A model generated the notes under the pieces. That model was given only the letters and a program-made list of their open reading frames with translations, was not told the DNA's origin and made no database searches. From Promethearchaeota archaeon (lineage in GTDB: Archaea; Asgardarchaeota; Thorarchaeia; Thorarchaeales; Thorarchaeaceae): a stretch of DNA of 64,000 nucleotides. The position numbers and the translations under genes are program-made. The stretch covers positions 62,001 to 126,000 of the forward strand of contig WJMJ01000018.1 in NCBI GenBank assembly GCA_014728035.1, written 5' to 3'. Positions 56,273 to 64,000 of this stretch are shown here, piece by piece (within the stretch, counting starts at the first letter, position 1; each line of letters opens with the position of its first letter).

Positions 56273-57418
56273 TCATTTTCGCACTAAATCCCGTAGCTTA
56301 TCCGCAGAGAACTCATGCAATCGTTCTTTTGCTTCCTCACGTGCAGCTTGATGGTTCTCAAGAAATTCCATCATTCTTGGTACTAGAATCTGTTTACATG
56401 CACCACAGAGAATCTCTCCACTCACACATTTCTTCCTAATATCAAGAAGTTCCTTATCATCAGGCATGAAAATGAAGGTGTAATACTTGAAAACAGAACA
56501 GATTTCCGGATTAGCTCCCAACTCTCGCTGTTCTTTGGCGGTTGTTCTTCCACCAGTGAAGGCAGCCATCACTTTCTTTTTAGCCTTCTTTGGAGAATCA
56601 GTAGTGTAGATGGCAGACATTGGGTCAGATGAAGACATTTTTCCGCCTTCTTGGAGACCTGGAACAAACTTATTCTGTATCGAAGCAGGTTTGTAGTATC
56701 CGATTTTTTCCGCGACATCTCGGGCAATTCTCCAGTAAGGATCCTGATCAATTGCACAAGGAATAACACATGGTGTCTTTGTCCCATGAATCCATGAGTG
56801 CAAGAAGGCGGGAACCGCTTGTAGTGATGGATAGAAGATCCCACCAATATTCATGCTATTTTCGAATCCAAATACTGCTCGAGCTGTTGAGAAAGTTACT
56901 CGTTTAGCAACCTTGACAGCTAATTCATACAAGAGGTCAATATGTTTGATATCATCAATAATGAATGTCTTCTCTGGGTCGAAACCTGTAGCTATAACAT
57001 CCAAAGCATTGTCTCGAGTCAGCTCATGGACTTTATCATACTTCATATCTTGATCAAACCAATACTTCTCATCGTTTGTGAGTTGGAAGTATAATGGCAC
57101 ATCGAATCGGTCTTGCATCCATTTTGTGAACATCCAAGGAACAAGATGACCGATATGGACATCTCCACTGGGACCACGCCCTGTATAGAGAACGAATCTA
57201 TTTCCTTTCTCATACTCCTTCAGGACCCAATCGAAATCTCGATGTGAAAAGAACATTTCCCTATCTAGTAGGATATGACTTTCACCAGCTATCTTCTTGA
57301 TTTTGTTTCGCAATTCTTCATCGATTAGTTCTGTTCCAAATTCCTCGACTAATCGTTCATAATCAATTGTACCCTTGACTTCCCAAGGAGTGACCAGCAT
57401 CTCATCTTCGTTAGTCAT
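56273..57418 (-). CDS. trpS: tryptophanyl-tRNA synthetase, archaeal/eukaryotic type
   Basis: Charges tRNA-Trp with tryptophan. A 381-residue class I synthetase with the HIGH signature at residues 88-91 (GDVHIGHLVPW) and the KMSKS equivalent GGKMSSSDP at about 253-261. The N-terminal extension and the AIDQDPYWRIARD segment are typical of the archaeal/eukaryotic branch. AGGTGA sits a few bases before the ATG. It is divergent from the amphi-Trp gene. Confidence 0.95.
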   Translation of the reverse strand: MTNEDEMLVTPWEVKGTIDYERLVEEFGTELIDEELRNKIKKIAGESHILLDREMFFSHRDFDWVLKEYEKGNRFVLYTGRGPSGDVHIGHLVPWMFTKWMQDRFDVPLYFQLTNDEKYWFDQDMKYDKVHELTRDNALDVIATGFDPEKTFIIDDIKHIDLLYELAVKVAKRVTFSTARAVFGFENSMNIGGIFYPSLQAVPAFLHSWIHGTKTPCVIPCAIDQDPYWRIARDVAEKIGYYKPASIQNKFVPGLQEGGKMSSSDPMSAIYTTDSPKKAKKKVMAAFTGGRTTAKEQRELGANPEICSVFKYYTFIFMPDDKELLDIRKKCVSGEILCGACKQILVPRMMEFLENHQAAREEAKERLHEFSADKLRDLVRK

Positions 57419-57586
57419 AGATGTTCACCTAGGTGTATTTTCGATTCAGATAGGCATATCAATTAAGCATGATGGTGCTGCAGAAGAACACCGAGTTGTG
57501 ACGTATCCAACTAGTTTAAGAGGCATAATTCACAAGAAGACAGCTACCTAAGTTATGAGTTCATTCACAAAAGCAGGTGGCAAATT

Positions 57587-57829
57587 GTGCGTATTGATGA
57601 ATTCGAGTTTGAAGAAGAAAAGACTCTCAGCACCGTTGCTGAGCTACTTGAGAAAATGGCGAAAGAGATCCGAGATGGAGACAGATTGGAGCTTCCTATG
57701 CCGAGTCTTAAAGAAGGCGTAATTAAACTACCATTGGGTGAACCAATCGAGACTAGTATTGAGGTAAATATAAGAAAGAAAGCAATTCGACTCAATCTGG
57801 TCATGCGATGGAACGCAAAAGAAGACTAA
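57587..57829 (+). CDS. amphi-Trp domain protein
   Basis: An 80-residue protein matching the small amphi-Trp domain: a helical start with TLSTVAELLEKMAKEIRDG, two beta strands and the C-terminal IRLNLVMRW with the conserved tryptophan. The GTG start at 57587 has AGGTG nine bases upstream. The molecular role of the family is not established. Its end is 11 bases before the start of the PhoU-like gene, so it may lead an operon with the PhoU-like and antiporter genes. Confidence 0.65.
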   Translation: MRIDEFEFEEEKTLSTVAELLEKMAKEIRDGDRLELPMPSLKEGVIKLPLGEPIETSIEVNIRKKAIRLNLVMRWNAKED

Positions 57830-57840
57830 GAGGTTTTGTG

Positions 57841-58461
57841 ATGAGTAAAGATAATGCTGACAGAGAAACCATAATCAAAGGATTATCAGAGATAGGAGGA
57901 TTCCTAGTTCAAGTAGCTTCTGCAGTCGATACAGAGCTAAGTTGTCCGACAAGATGTACTAATTCTGAATGGGATGAAGTTCGGAAAAAGACCATTAAAC
58001 ACCTCCAGAAACTTATTCCGAAATACTCTATGTCATTACACTTGCCAAAAGATGAGATGGGAATCAGTGCCCAAGCAGCTATTGCAAGCCTGATGAAGAT
58101 ACAATATGCGTATACTCACATCATTATTATGTTAGATATGATTAGAGGGGACGATTTCAGAGAAGTCTACATGGATTCACTTGTGGAAATCTCTAAAAAA
58201 GTGTATGACTCTATCCTTGCATTCCATACTGCAGTTTTGGATTATGATGGAACACAAAAATCGATAGAAAATGGCCTTGAGATAGTAAAGAAATTAGAAC
58301 GAGAGGTAGACGAAGAGAACATAATAATCTGTCGTCAAATTTCTGTTGCTACCGGTGGCGAATCAGGCTTCATATCATATATAATGAGAAAGATAGTTGG
58401 TGAACTTGAACACATCACAGATTATCTTGAAGATGTTATGGAAATAATCGACGACCTTTAG
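57841..58461 (+). CDS. PhoU-like helical protein
   Basis: A 206-residue all-helical protein with long amphipathic helices, two early cysteines (CPTRC) and a C-terminal IMRKIVGELEHITDYLEDVMEII helix that resembles the ExxxE/D metal-binding helices of PhoU/DUF47 proteins. PhoU relatives regulate phosphate or ion transport. It directly precedes an NhaP-type antiporter by 10 bases, so a role in ion-transport control is plausible. The ATG at 57841 (MSKDNADRE) has GAGG eight bases upstream. A longer frame starts at 57808 inside the amphi-Trp gene. Confidence 0.6.
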   Translation: MSKDNADRETIIKGLSEIGGFLVQVASAVDTELSCPTRCTNSEWDEVRKKTIKHLQKLIPKYSMSLHLPKDEMGISAQAAIASLMKIQYAYTHIIIMLDMIRGDDFREVYMDSLVEISKKVYDSILAFHTAVLDYDGTQKSIENGLEIVKKLEREVDEENIIICRQISVATGGESGFISYIMRKIVGELEHITDYLEDVMEIIDDL

Positions 58462-58471
58462 GTGAGTAGGA

Positions 58472-60139
58472 GTGGCAGCAGAACAGTACCTAATTGTAGG
58501 TGTTTTAATAATTGGTACAGCTCTAGCAAAAATATCTGAGAAATACCGTCTTCCATATCCCATTCCATTGATTATTGCCGGAATGGTTCTGGCTCAGGCA
58601 TTACCAGGAGAAGGAATTCCTGAAGCTTTAGGGCTAGAATTCATCGCACAGTTGACACTTGCAACTGTATTGTTCTATGCGGGCCTTACCATGAATTTGC
58701 GAGAGCTTAGACTGTCACTTCCTGTTGTAGCTGCACTCGCTAGTGTAGGAGTACTAGCCACTTCAATCATTGCAGGCGGAGCAATTTTCTTGGCTTTCTC
58801 TGGAATCGGACTTGCAGCTTTCTTAATTGGAGCTATTCTTTCTCCTACGGACCCTGCAGCTCTGTTTTCAGTTCTTGAGTCTGGAGGGGTGAGAGTGAAA
58901 AGGAAGATTTACTCTATTTTGGAAGGTGAAGCAGTATTCAATGATGCAACTTCTGTTATCTTGGTAATTACTGTCTTCGAGCCGATTGTAGCTGTAAATC
59001 TGATTGGAGACCCCAGCCTTGCTCAACCATGGTGGATTATCCTAGGGCAATTTGTAGGAAGTATAGTTTTTGGTGTTATCATTGCATATGGTATTGCACG
59101 CTTCATCGGAATGGTAATTCTTCGTGATGCAGATCCAACTAACATCGCAATTCTTACTGCAGCAACACCAATTCTAGCTTATGGTACTGGAGAACTGCTA
59201 ACCTTTCTAGGATTCCATCCAGGAGCTATGGCTGCAGTATTTACTGGAATCTTCATGGCAAACGCAAAAATGGTCGGTCTAGATGTATTACCTCAACAGT
59301 CAATGCGAAATACCACTAAGAATGTATCATTTGCATTTGAAATTGTAGTCTTCATTCTTTTGGGTTATACTGTCAATCTAAGTTTTATCACAGGAGTATT
59401 TGCAGGTACACAGGTTCCTGTTCTCCTAGTAGGTTCAGTCGTGGCAATTTTGGTCATCTTCGTGGCAAGACCAATCTCAGTGTTTTTGATTACCGCACCA
59501 GATAGAAAAATGACTTGGAAAGATAGATTCTTTATTAGCTGGGCAGGAGTAAAGGGAGTTGCAAGCGCAGCTCTAGCTGCCATTGCAGTTTCTGTATTAG
59601 TGCATACTATTCCTGAAGGAACACCACAGGTGATAATAGACCAAGTAACAACAGCTGCAGATACTATTACTGGAATCGTGTTTATTGTCTTAATGATTAG
59701 TCTAGTGCTACAAGGAATTACAGCTCCACTATTCGCAAAGAAACTAGGTCTCGAAGAAGAACAGGATGCCTTTGATGAAATCTCTGCAAAGCGAAATGCC
59801 ACAAGGCATGCACTACTAAGACTGGTAGATGAATATACAGAAGGGAAAGTTGATTCTGAATTATACAGAATTCTCAAAGCAGAACTGGAAGAAGAGATTT
59901 TCCAATTGGAAGACGAACTAAGAAAAATGGTTCAGGAAAAACGAGCCCGTCTAATGGAAATCTCTATTCGTGAAGAGATTTGCAAAAGCAAGTTGTCATA
60001 CTATGAAGAACAGTATGAGAAGGGAAAGATACCTGAAACTGTCTATGATGACAGAAAAGACGAGATTGAAGCAGAGATCAATGAACTCTCTGTTATGCGG
60101 AAACACTGCGCCGAGGGAAAAATAGATCCCATCGATTAG
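58472..60139 (+). CDS. NhaP-type Na+ or K+/H+ antiporter with coiled-coil tail
   Basis: A 555-residue CPA1 (NhaP-type) cation/proton antiporter with about 12-13 membrane helices. The transport core is recognised by ILSPTDPAALFSVLES, GEAVFNDATSVILV (the conserved ND pair), the GFHPGAMAAVFTGIFMAN segment and SWAGVKGVASAALA. The C-terminal 120 residues (about 440-555) are hydrophilic and helical with regular charge spacing, likely a cytosolic regulatory coiled coil. The GTG start at 58472 has GGTGA upstream overlapping the PhoU-like stop. Cation preference cannot be read from sequence. Confidence 0.85.
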   Translation: MAAEQYLIVGVLIIGTALAKISEKYRLPYPIPLIIAGMVLAQALPGEGIPEALGLEFIAQLTLATVLFYAGLTMNLRELRLSLPVVAALASVGVLATSIIAGGAIFLAFSGIGLAAFLIGAILSPTDPAALFSVLESGGVRVKRKIYSILEGEAVFNDATSVILVITVFEPIVAVNLIGDPSLAQPWWIILGQFVGSIVFGVIIAYGIARFIGMVILRDADPTNIAILTAATPILAYGTGELLTFLGFHPGAMAAVFTGIFMANAKMVGLDVLPQQSMRNTTKNVSFAFEIVVFILLGYTVNLSFITGVFAGTQVPVLLVGSVVAILVIFVARPISVFLITAPDRKMTWKDRFFISWAGVKGVASAALAAIAVSVLVHTIPEGTPQVIIDQVTTAADTITGIVFIVLMISLVLQGITAPLFAKKLGLEEEQDAFDEISAKRNATRHALLRLVDEYTEGKVDSELYRILKAELEEEIFQLEDELRKMVQEKRARLMEISIREEICKSKLSYYEEQYEKGKIPETVYDDRKDEIEAEINELSVMRKHCAEGKIDPID

Positions 60140-60792
60140 TAAGAGGCTTTCTTGTAAATATCAGGTATACGAATGCCAGTCTTGCCATTGAATACATCAC
60201 GTAAGAGTTCAAAGTGCTCATCCAAATCTTTTAGGAGTTTTTCCAGAGCATTTGGTTCGATATTCGGTTCTGCAGTCCAGATGGTGAGATAATTACTCAC
60301 AACACCAAGCTCGACACCACCTTCTTCTAAGTCTCTGAAAATGGTAATCTTAACTAGGAACTCTGCTTCGAACATATCCAATACTTCATGAACACTTATG
60401 ATAATCAAGTCAAGAAATCCAATAAGATCTTCAAGTACTGGAGATTCTTCTATACTTCCCCGAAGTGATTCTGTAAAGGTCTGAATGGTAGAAGCTCGTT
60501 GCTTAAGAGTTTCAAACATCCTCATCAATTTTGAGAATTCTTTGATTGAAGATTCAAGCGCTGGTACCAATTTGTCAAATAAATTCACAAGGAGTTTACC
60601 ACGAGCATTTTCACGGATATTGTGATATCCATCGAGTTTGCCCAAGGGGCCATCAAGATGTTCAATCTGAACTAGAGTGTTTGTTACGGCTTGTACTGAC
60701 TTGACTGAGCTCCGTTGAATTTTTGACCAACGTTCGACAAAAGTGTCGATACCTTCACGCAAGTCTTCAAGTATTTCTAACTCTCTGGCCAA
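60136..60792 (-). CDS. hypothetical helical protein
   Basis: A 218-residue, nearly all-helical, charged protein with heptad-like patterns and no recognised domain. Start is TTG at 60792, supported by GGAG eight bases upstream. It follows the helicase gene on the same strand by 93 bases and overlaps the end of the convergent antiporter gene by four bases. It could be a partner of the helicase, but nothing more can be said. Confidence 0.5.
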   Translation of the reverse strand: MARELEILEDLREGIDTFVERWSKIQRSSVKSVQAVTNTLVQIEHLDGPLGKLDGYHNIRENARGKLLVNLFDKLVPALESSIKEFSKLMRMFETLKQRASTIQTFTESLRGSIEESPVLEDLIGFLDLIIISVHEVLDMFEAEFLVKITIFRDLEEGGVELGVVSNYLTIWTAEPNIEPNALEKLLKDLDEHFELLRDVFNGKTGIRIPDIYKKASY

Positions 60793-60885
60793 TGATATTT
60801 CTCCATTCTTACCAATGTATTACAACATATAACTCATTCTGCGTTGGCATTGTTGTGTCACTGATAGGGAGTCGTTTTTTTCAAA

Positions 60886-63360
60886 TTACGAAATCCCAGA
60901 TGTATCAACATCACCTTTAACTCTTCCAAACACAGCACGCAGAACGTCAACTCCGCCAGTAGCAGCACCGACAACATCACCAGTGAATAGAGATAGAAGG
61001 ACGTTAGCAGCTTTTGCTGGTGTACTCGTCTTCTTCTTCAAATCTTTCACACGGGTAGAGAAACTATGCCATAGCTCACGAGTGGTCCCTCGTTCAAGTA
61101 CACCCTCTTCTTCAAGTGCTTTGATTAGATTCGAGCCAACTTGGCCTTCTGTTGCGAATCCACATACCAAATCTAATGCTTCTTTTGCTTGTGGATCGTC
61201 AACTGAACGTTCCATTAAATCGACAAATGCGCGTGTTGTAGATTCAACAGTATCAAAGAGGTCGAGGAGCTTAATCTTCTGAATAGCAGACAGGTCCGAT
61301 TCGAGAGTCAAGTCGATAGTCCGCTCAATATCACTAAAATCAACAAACGAAAGGTCTCTACCTTTTAGACTGTGTTTCATTGAATCTGTTACACTAGTAA
61401 TCATTCCTATGAATTTGTTACCTTGAATGACCTTCAAGATATTCTGAACCGTTTTACGTTCATCTTCTGAGAGAATTGTTTCGTTTGTTTCTAGACTGAG
61501 AAGGAAGTCTCTGAAATTAGGTTCAAACATTTCCATCTCCATTTTCAACCGGTCTATACTCTTCCGACTCTTTGATTCGTAGGTAAGACTTTCTTCCTGA
61601 TTTACGTAGACAAGAGTAGAGTATTCTATAGCTTGTTTCCAAACAGGTTCGAGGGTGTTATCAAGAATCCCTTTTGCTAGCACGGAATCAATCTTCTCCT
61701 CATAGAATTGCTGCAATTCATCATCTAATTCCTTTTTTCGTGCGATTCTGCCACGTTCGAGCAAAGCAACGTGATTCAAAAGTAGGAGAATGTCAAACTC
61801 AGTTGGTTCAGAGCCGTTTTCTGTGATGATAGATAACCCTTCAAAGAACCGGACAATTTGTTCATGAGAGAGGTTGTTCTCAAAAGCTACCTCACCCAAA
61901 GGTGTGAGATGAAATTCATTATCTTTCTTCTCAACAAGTGGACGATTCATCTTTATCATTTGCTTAAGTACACGAGAAGTTGAACTCTTTTTATAGAACA
62001 TTCCAAGTCGCTTTGAGAGTTTTTTCCTCTCACTCTCAGTCTTCATAAGACCTAGACCTATTTGACCCAATAATATCTTGGAGAGTTGACTGTTATTGAG
62101 AAATCTAGTAGGAAGTTTCGGAGAAGAATACACACGTTGTAATTCACCTACATCAGTGATGCTCTTAGTAAAGACGGTGCAATCTCCAGCTCTGCCTTTT
62201 CCACGACGCATCCGCACAGCTCGTGCCATCATAGACTGTCTAAATATTTCATCAATCCCAGGAGCGCTCATCACAACATGTGATACGGGGGTATTCACCC
62301 CGTAAGCTAGAGCTTCAGTTCCAAACAGAAAACGGATATATTTTCGCCGAAATGCCCATTCAATGAACCATCTCTGTGCTTCATCCATCTGTCCGTGATA
62401 ACAACCGATTCCTTGTTCTACTTGAGTGTAGCTCGGATATTCTAATTCCTTCAATACAGCAGATACTTTCTCAAGACGTTCACGAATAATATGTTCAACA
62501 TCAAAAGATACAGCCTCCCCAAGTTCTGATCCTTTCTCTTCAACAAAGTTATTTATCTGATCAATCGAGTTCACATATACCAAGGTTCTTGTGCCATCAT
62601 CTGCCAAGTCAAGTAGATGTTCTGCGAACTTGGTATGCTTCTCTTTAGTACTCTTGTAATTAATCAATCGAATGTCAGGAGGATCGTATTCTTTCTCATC
62701 AATGATCAATTTGACTCCAAAAGCTGTTTCAAGCCGAGTCGGTTCATCAAACTGAGCAGAAAGAATAAGGATACGAGGAGAGGGAGTCATTTGATTCTTT
62801 GCAAATTTCATGATTTCAAAAAGCATAGGGCCTCTTACAGGGTCATGAATAATGGAATGCGTATCATCAGAAACAAGTACTCGGAGGTTTCTAGAAAGAA
62901 GCCATTCTCTGGTCTCCTGCATTCTAATCATATCAAACATAGCATCTGGAGTTGCAATCAATACATTTGGAGAAAATCCCTTTGACAACTGGAGAATTGA
63001 ACGATTTTCGCGTATTTCACCAACTACAACCATTGGACGTAAGAACCATCCAAAAAATTGACTCAGTGTCGCCGAAGTATCTCTTGCTGAAGCATGGAAT
63101 GGAGCTAGAATAATCGCTAACTCATTTGATTCACTATCAGGTGTTTCCTCTTTTCGTTTAGAAATAGCTTGAAATAGCTCATTTGCAATCAGCAAACCTC
63201 CAGCAAAACTCTTTCCGGTCCTAGACATAGATACAATGCCGAAATCACCATCAGTGGTATACAATCCAGAGTCTGCTGCAATTCTCTGGACCTCATTCAG
63301 TCTTTTGATTCCCAAAGCTTCAGAAATCTTAGCAAGAGACGGTTCAAGAACTTCAATCAT
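60886..63360 (-). CDS. divergent Ski2-like superfamily 2 helicase
   Basis: An 824-residue SF2 helicase-like protein. The two RecA-like domains are visible, but motifs are degenerate: motif I reads SRTGKS (GK kept, glycines changed) near residue 49-56 of the longer frame, motif II is DDTH at about 170-173 rather than DExH/DEAD, motif III is SAQ, and motif VI is QSMMARAVRMRR instead of QxxGRAGR. The arginines of motif VI remain. The C-terminal half (about 430-829) is helical with no Zn finger. It may be a low-activity or regulatory RNA/DNA-remodelling protein. ATG 63360 has GGAG upstream. A GTG at 63375 extends it by five codons. It follows an HTH-CBS regulator by about 55 bases. Confidence 0.75.
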   Translation of the reverse strand: MIEVLEPSLAKISEALGIKRLNEVQRIAADSGLYTTDGDFGIVSMSRTGKSFAGGLLIANELFQAISKRKEETPDSESNELAIILAPFHASARDTSATLSQFFGWFLRPMVVVGEIRENRSILQLSKGFSPNVLIATPDAMFDMIRMQETREWLLSRNLRVLVSDDTHSIIHDPVRGPMLFEIMKFAKNQMTPSPRILILSAQFDEPTRLETAFGVKLIIDEKEYDPPDIRLINYKSTKEKHTKFAEHLLDLADDGTRTLVYVNSIDQINNFVEEKGSELGEAVSFDVEHIIRERLEKVSAVLKELEYPSYTQVEQGIGCYHGQMDEAQRWFIEWAFRRKYIRFLFGTEALAYGVNTPVSHVVMSAPGIDEIFRQSMMARAVRMRRGKGRAGDCTVFTKSITDVGELQRVYSSPKLPTRFLNNSQLSKILLGQIGLGLMKTESERKKLSKRLGMFYKKSSTSRVLKQMIKMNRPLVEKKDNEFHLTPLGEVAFENNLSHEQIVRFFEGLSIITENGSEPTEFDILLLLNHVALLERGRIARKKELDDELQQFYEEKIDSVLAKGILDNTLEPVWKQAIEYSTLVYVNQEESLTYESKSRKSIDRLKMEMEMFEPNFRDFLLSLETNETILSEDERKTVQNILKVIQGNKFIGMITSVTDSMKHSLKGRDLSFVDFSDIERTIDLTLESDLSAIQKIKLLDLFDTVESTTRAFVDLMERSVDDPQAKEALDLVCGFATEGQVGSNLIKALEEEGVLERGTTRELWHSFSTRVKDLKKKTSTPAKAANVLLSLFTGDVVGAATGGVDVLRAVFGRVKGDVDTSGIS

Positions 63361-63415
63361 AAGCGTGCGCTCCACTACTGAGGGATAATCAGAAGGAAAT
63401 AAAGATTGCCCGAGA

Positions 63416-63955
63416 TTAAGACAATCCTAATTTCAAGAGATCAGATCTTGTGATTATTCCACTTAGCCTTCCTTGATTCAATAGCAATACTGCTTGATGC
63501 AAGTCGAATAAAGGGAGTATTGAATCAATTGGAGTACTTTCATCAATCCTTGGAGGTCCACTAGTTTCAACAACAGCTTCCACGGATATTTTAGATGCAT
63601 CATGCTGTAAGTTTCTGATAATGTCCCTCTCTGTAATCATGCCAACAATTCTACCCGTGCGTACCACTGGTAACTGTGAGTACCCATATTTCTGCATCAC
63701 CTCAATAGCATTTGCAACGCTTTTTCTAGCATCGATAGTTTTAGGATTAGCAGTCATTATCTCTAAGCATCTGATTGTTCTTGACTTTGTAAGATAGTCC
63801 ACAATCTTGTTTACCAGAGATAGTTTAGGATCCAGGGAGCCTTTTTCCATTCTTGCAATGTATGCCTGTGTCACACCTACCGCTTCAGCTAAATCGAGTT
63901 GAGTAATATTTGCCTCTTCTCGCAGCTTTTTGAGATCTTCTTTTGTGATTAACAC
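63416..63955 (-). CDS. HTH-CBS transcriptional regulator
   Basis: A 179-residue archaeal-type regulator: an N-terminal XRE/Cro-like helix-turn-helix (residues about 1-55, with TQLDLAEAVGVTQAYIARMEKG) followed by two CBS domains (about 65-120 and 122-178), which commonly bind adenosine nucleotides. It probably senses energy charge and regulates transcription. GTG at 63955 is the start. TATA-like AATAAATATT about 20-30 bases upstream fits a short leader. It heads a minus-strand run with the helicase and a helical protein. Confidence 0.85.
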   Translation of the reverse strand: MLITKEDLKKLREEANITQLDLAEAVGVTQAYIARMEKGSLDPKLSLVNKIVDYLTKSRTIRCLEIMTANPKTIDARKSVANAIEVMQKYGYSQLPVVRTGRIVGMITERDIIRNLQHDASKISVEAVVETSGPPRIDESTPIDSILPLFDLHQAVLLLNQGRLSGIITRSDLLKLGLS

Positions 63956-64000
63956 ATCAATCCACCATATAATTATGAGTAATATTTATTATATTTTCAA

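Overview
The window reads as a chromosomal segment of an AT-rich archaeon, most likely an Asgard archaeon of the Thorarchaeia/Lokiarchaeia type. The lineage is an inference from gene content and was not tested by phylogeny. Archaeal markers are the archaeal-type phosphopantetheine adenylyltransferase, an NreA-like repair protein, archaeal-type TrpRS and GlyRS, a stand-alone AlaX editing protein, a divergent Ski2-like helicase, an HTH-CBS regulator, BRE/TATA promoters and giant cell-surface proteins with a C-terminal membrane anchor. Many genes also have Shine-Dalgarno sites, and these often place the start inside the longest reading frame. I see no rRNA, tRNA, CRISPR array, insertion sequence or prophage.

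Layout. 1-9.5 kb: the 3' end of mutS, two hypothetical genes, a tight pentose-phosphate operon (ribulose-phosphate 3-epimerase, split transketolase, transaldolase), an amidohydrolase, mutL with the endonuclease motif, and a flavin-reductase-like gene. 9.6-16 kb: small and accessory genes, including a GT8-like protein, a QueG-like Fe-S protein, a Zn-finger protein, a NUDIX protein with a doubtful 5' end, a membrane-anchored amidohydrolase and a YbjN-like protein. 16-32 kb: two tandem paralogous giant Trp/Tyr-rich surface proteins (about 1,966 and 2,264 aa) and a polytopic membrane protein, all on the minus strand and each followed by a hairpin plus T-tract. 32-40 kb: ferritin, an M28-type peptidase with coaD, a UspA/RACo-like pair, glyS, and class II HMG-CoA reductase (mevalonate pathway). 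40-47.5 kb: a receiver-PAS-histidine kinase, two TPR-like proteins (one with an Ig-like C-terminal domain), alanyl-tRNA editing protein AlaX-L and a second YbjN-like protein. 47.5-52.5 kb: a GT-C glycosyltransferase, an NreA-like gene with no normal start codon, and a pair of zinc-ribbon membrane proteins. 52.6-64 kb: an HTH-PAS7-GAF regulator, a probable structured non-coding RNA, trpS, an amphi-Trp protein, a PhoU-like protein with an NhaP-type antiporter, and a minus-strand run of HTH-CBS regulator, Ski2-like helicase and helical protein.

The most unusual items are the candidate structured RNA near 56.06-56.22 kb, which has its own promoter, the tandem giant surface proteins, the TPR plus Ig-like cytosolic protein beside a SNAP-like TPR protein, the helicase with degenerate motifs, and the NreA-like gene whose homology extends upstream of any usable start codon.
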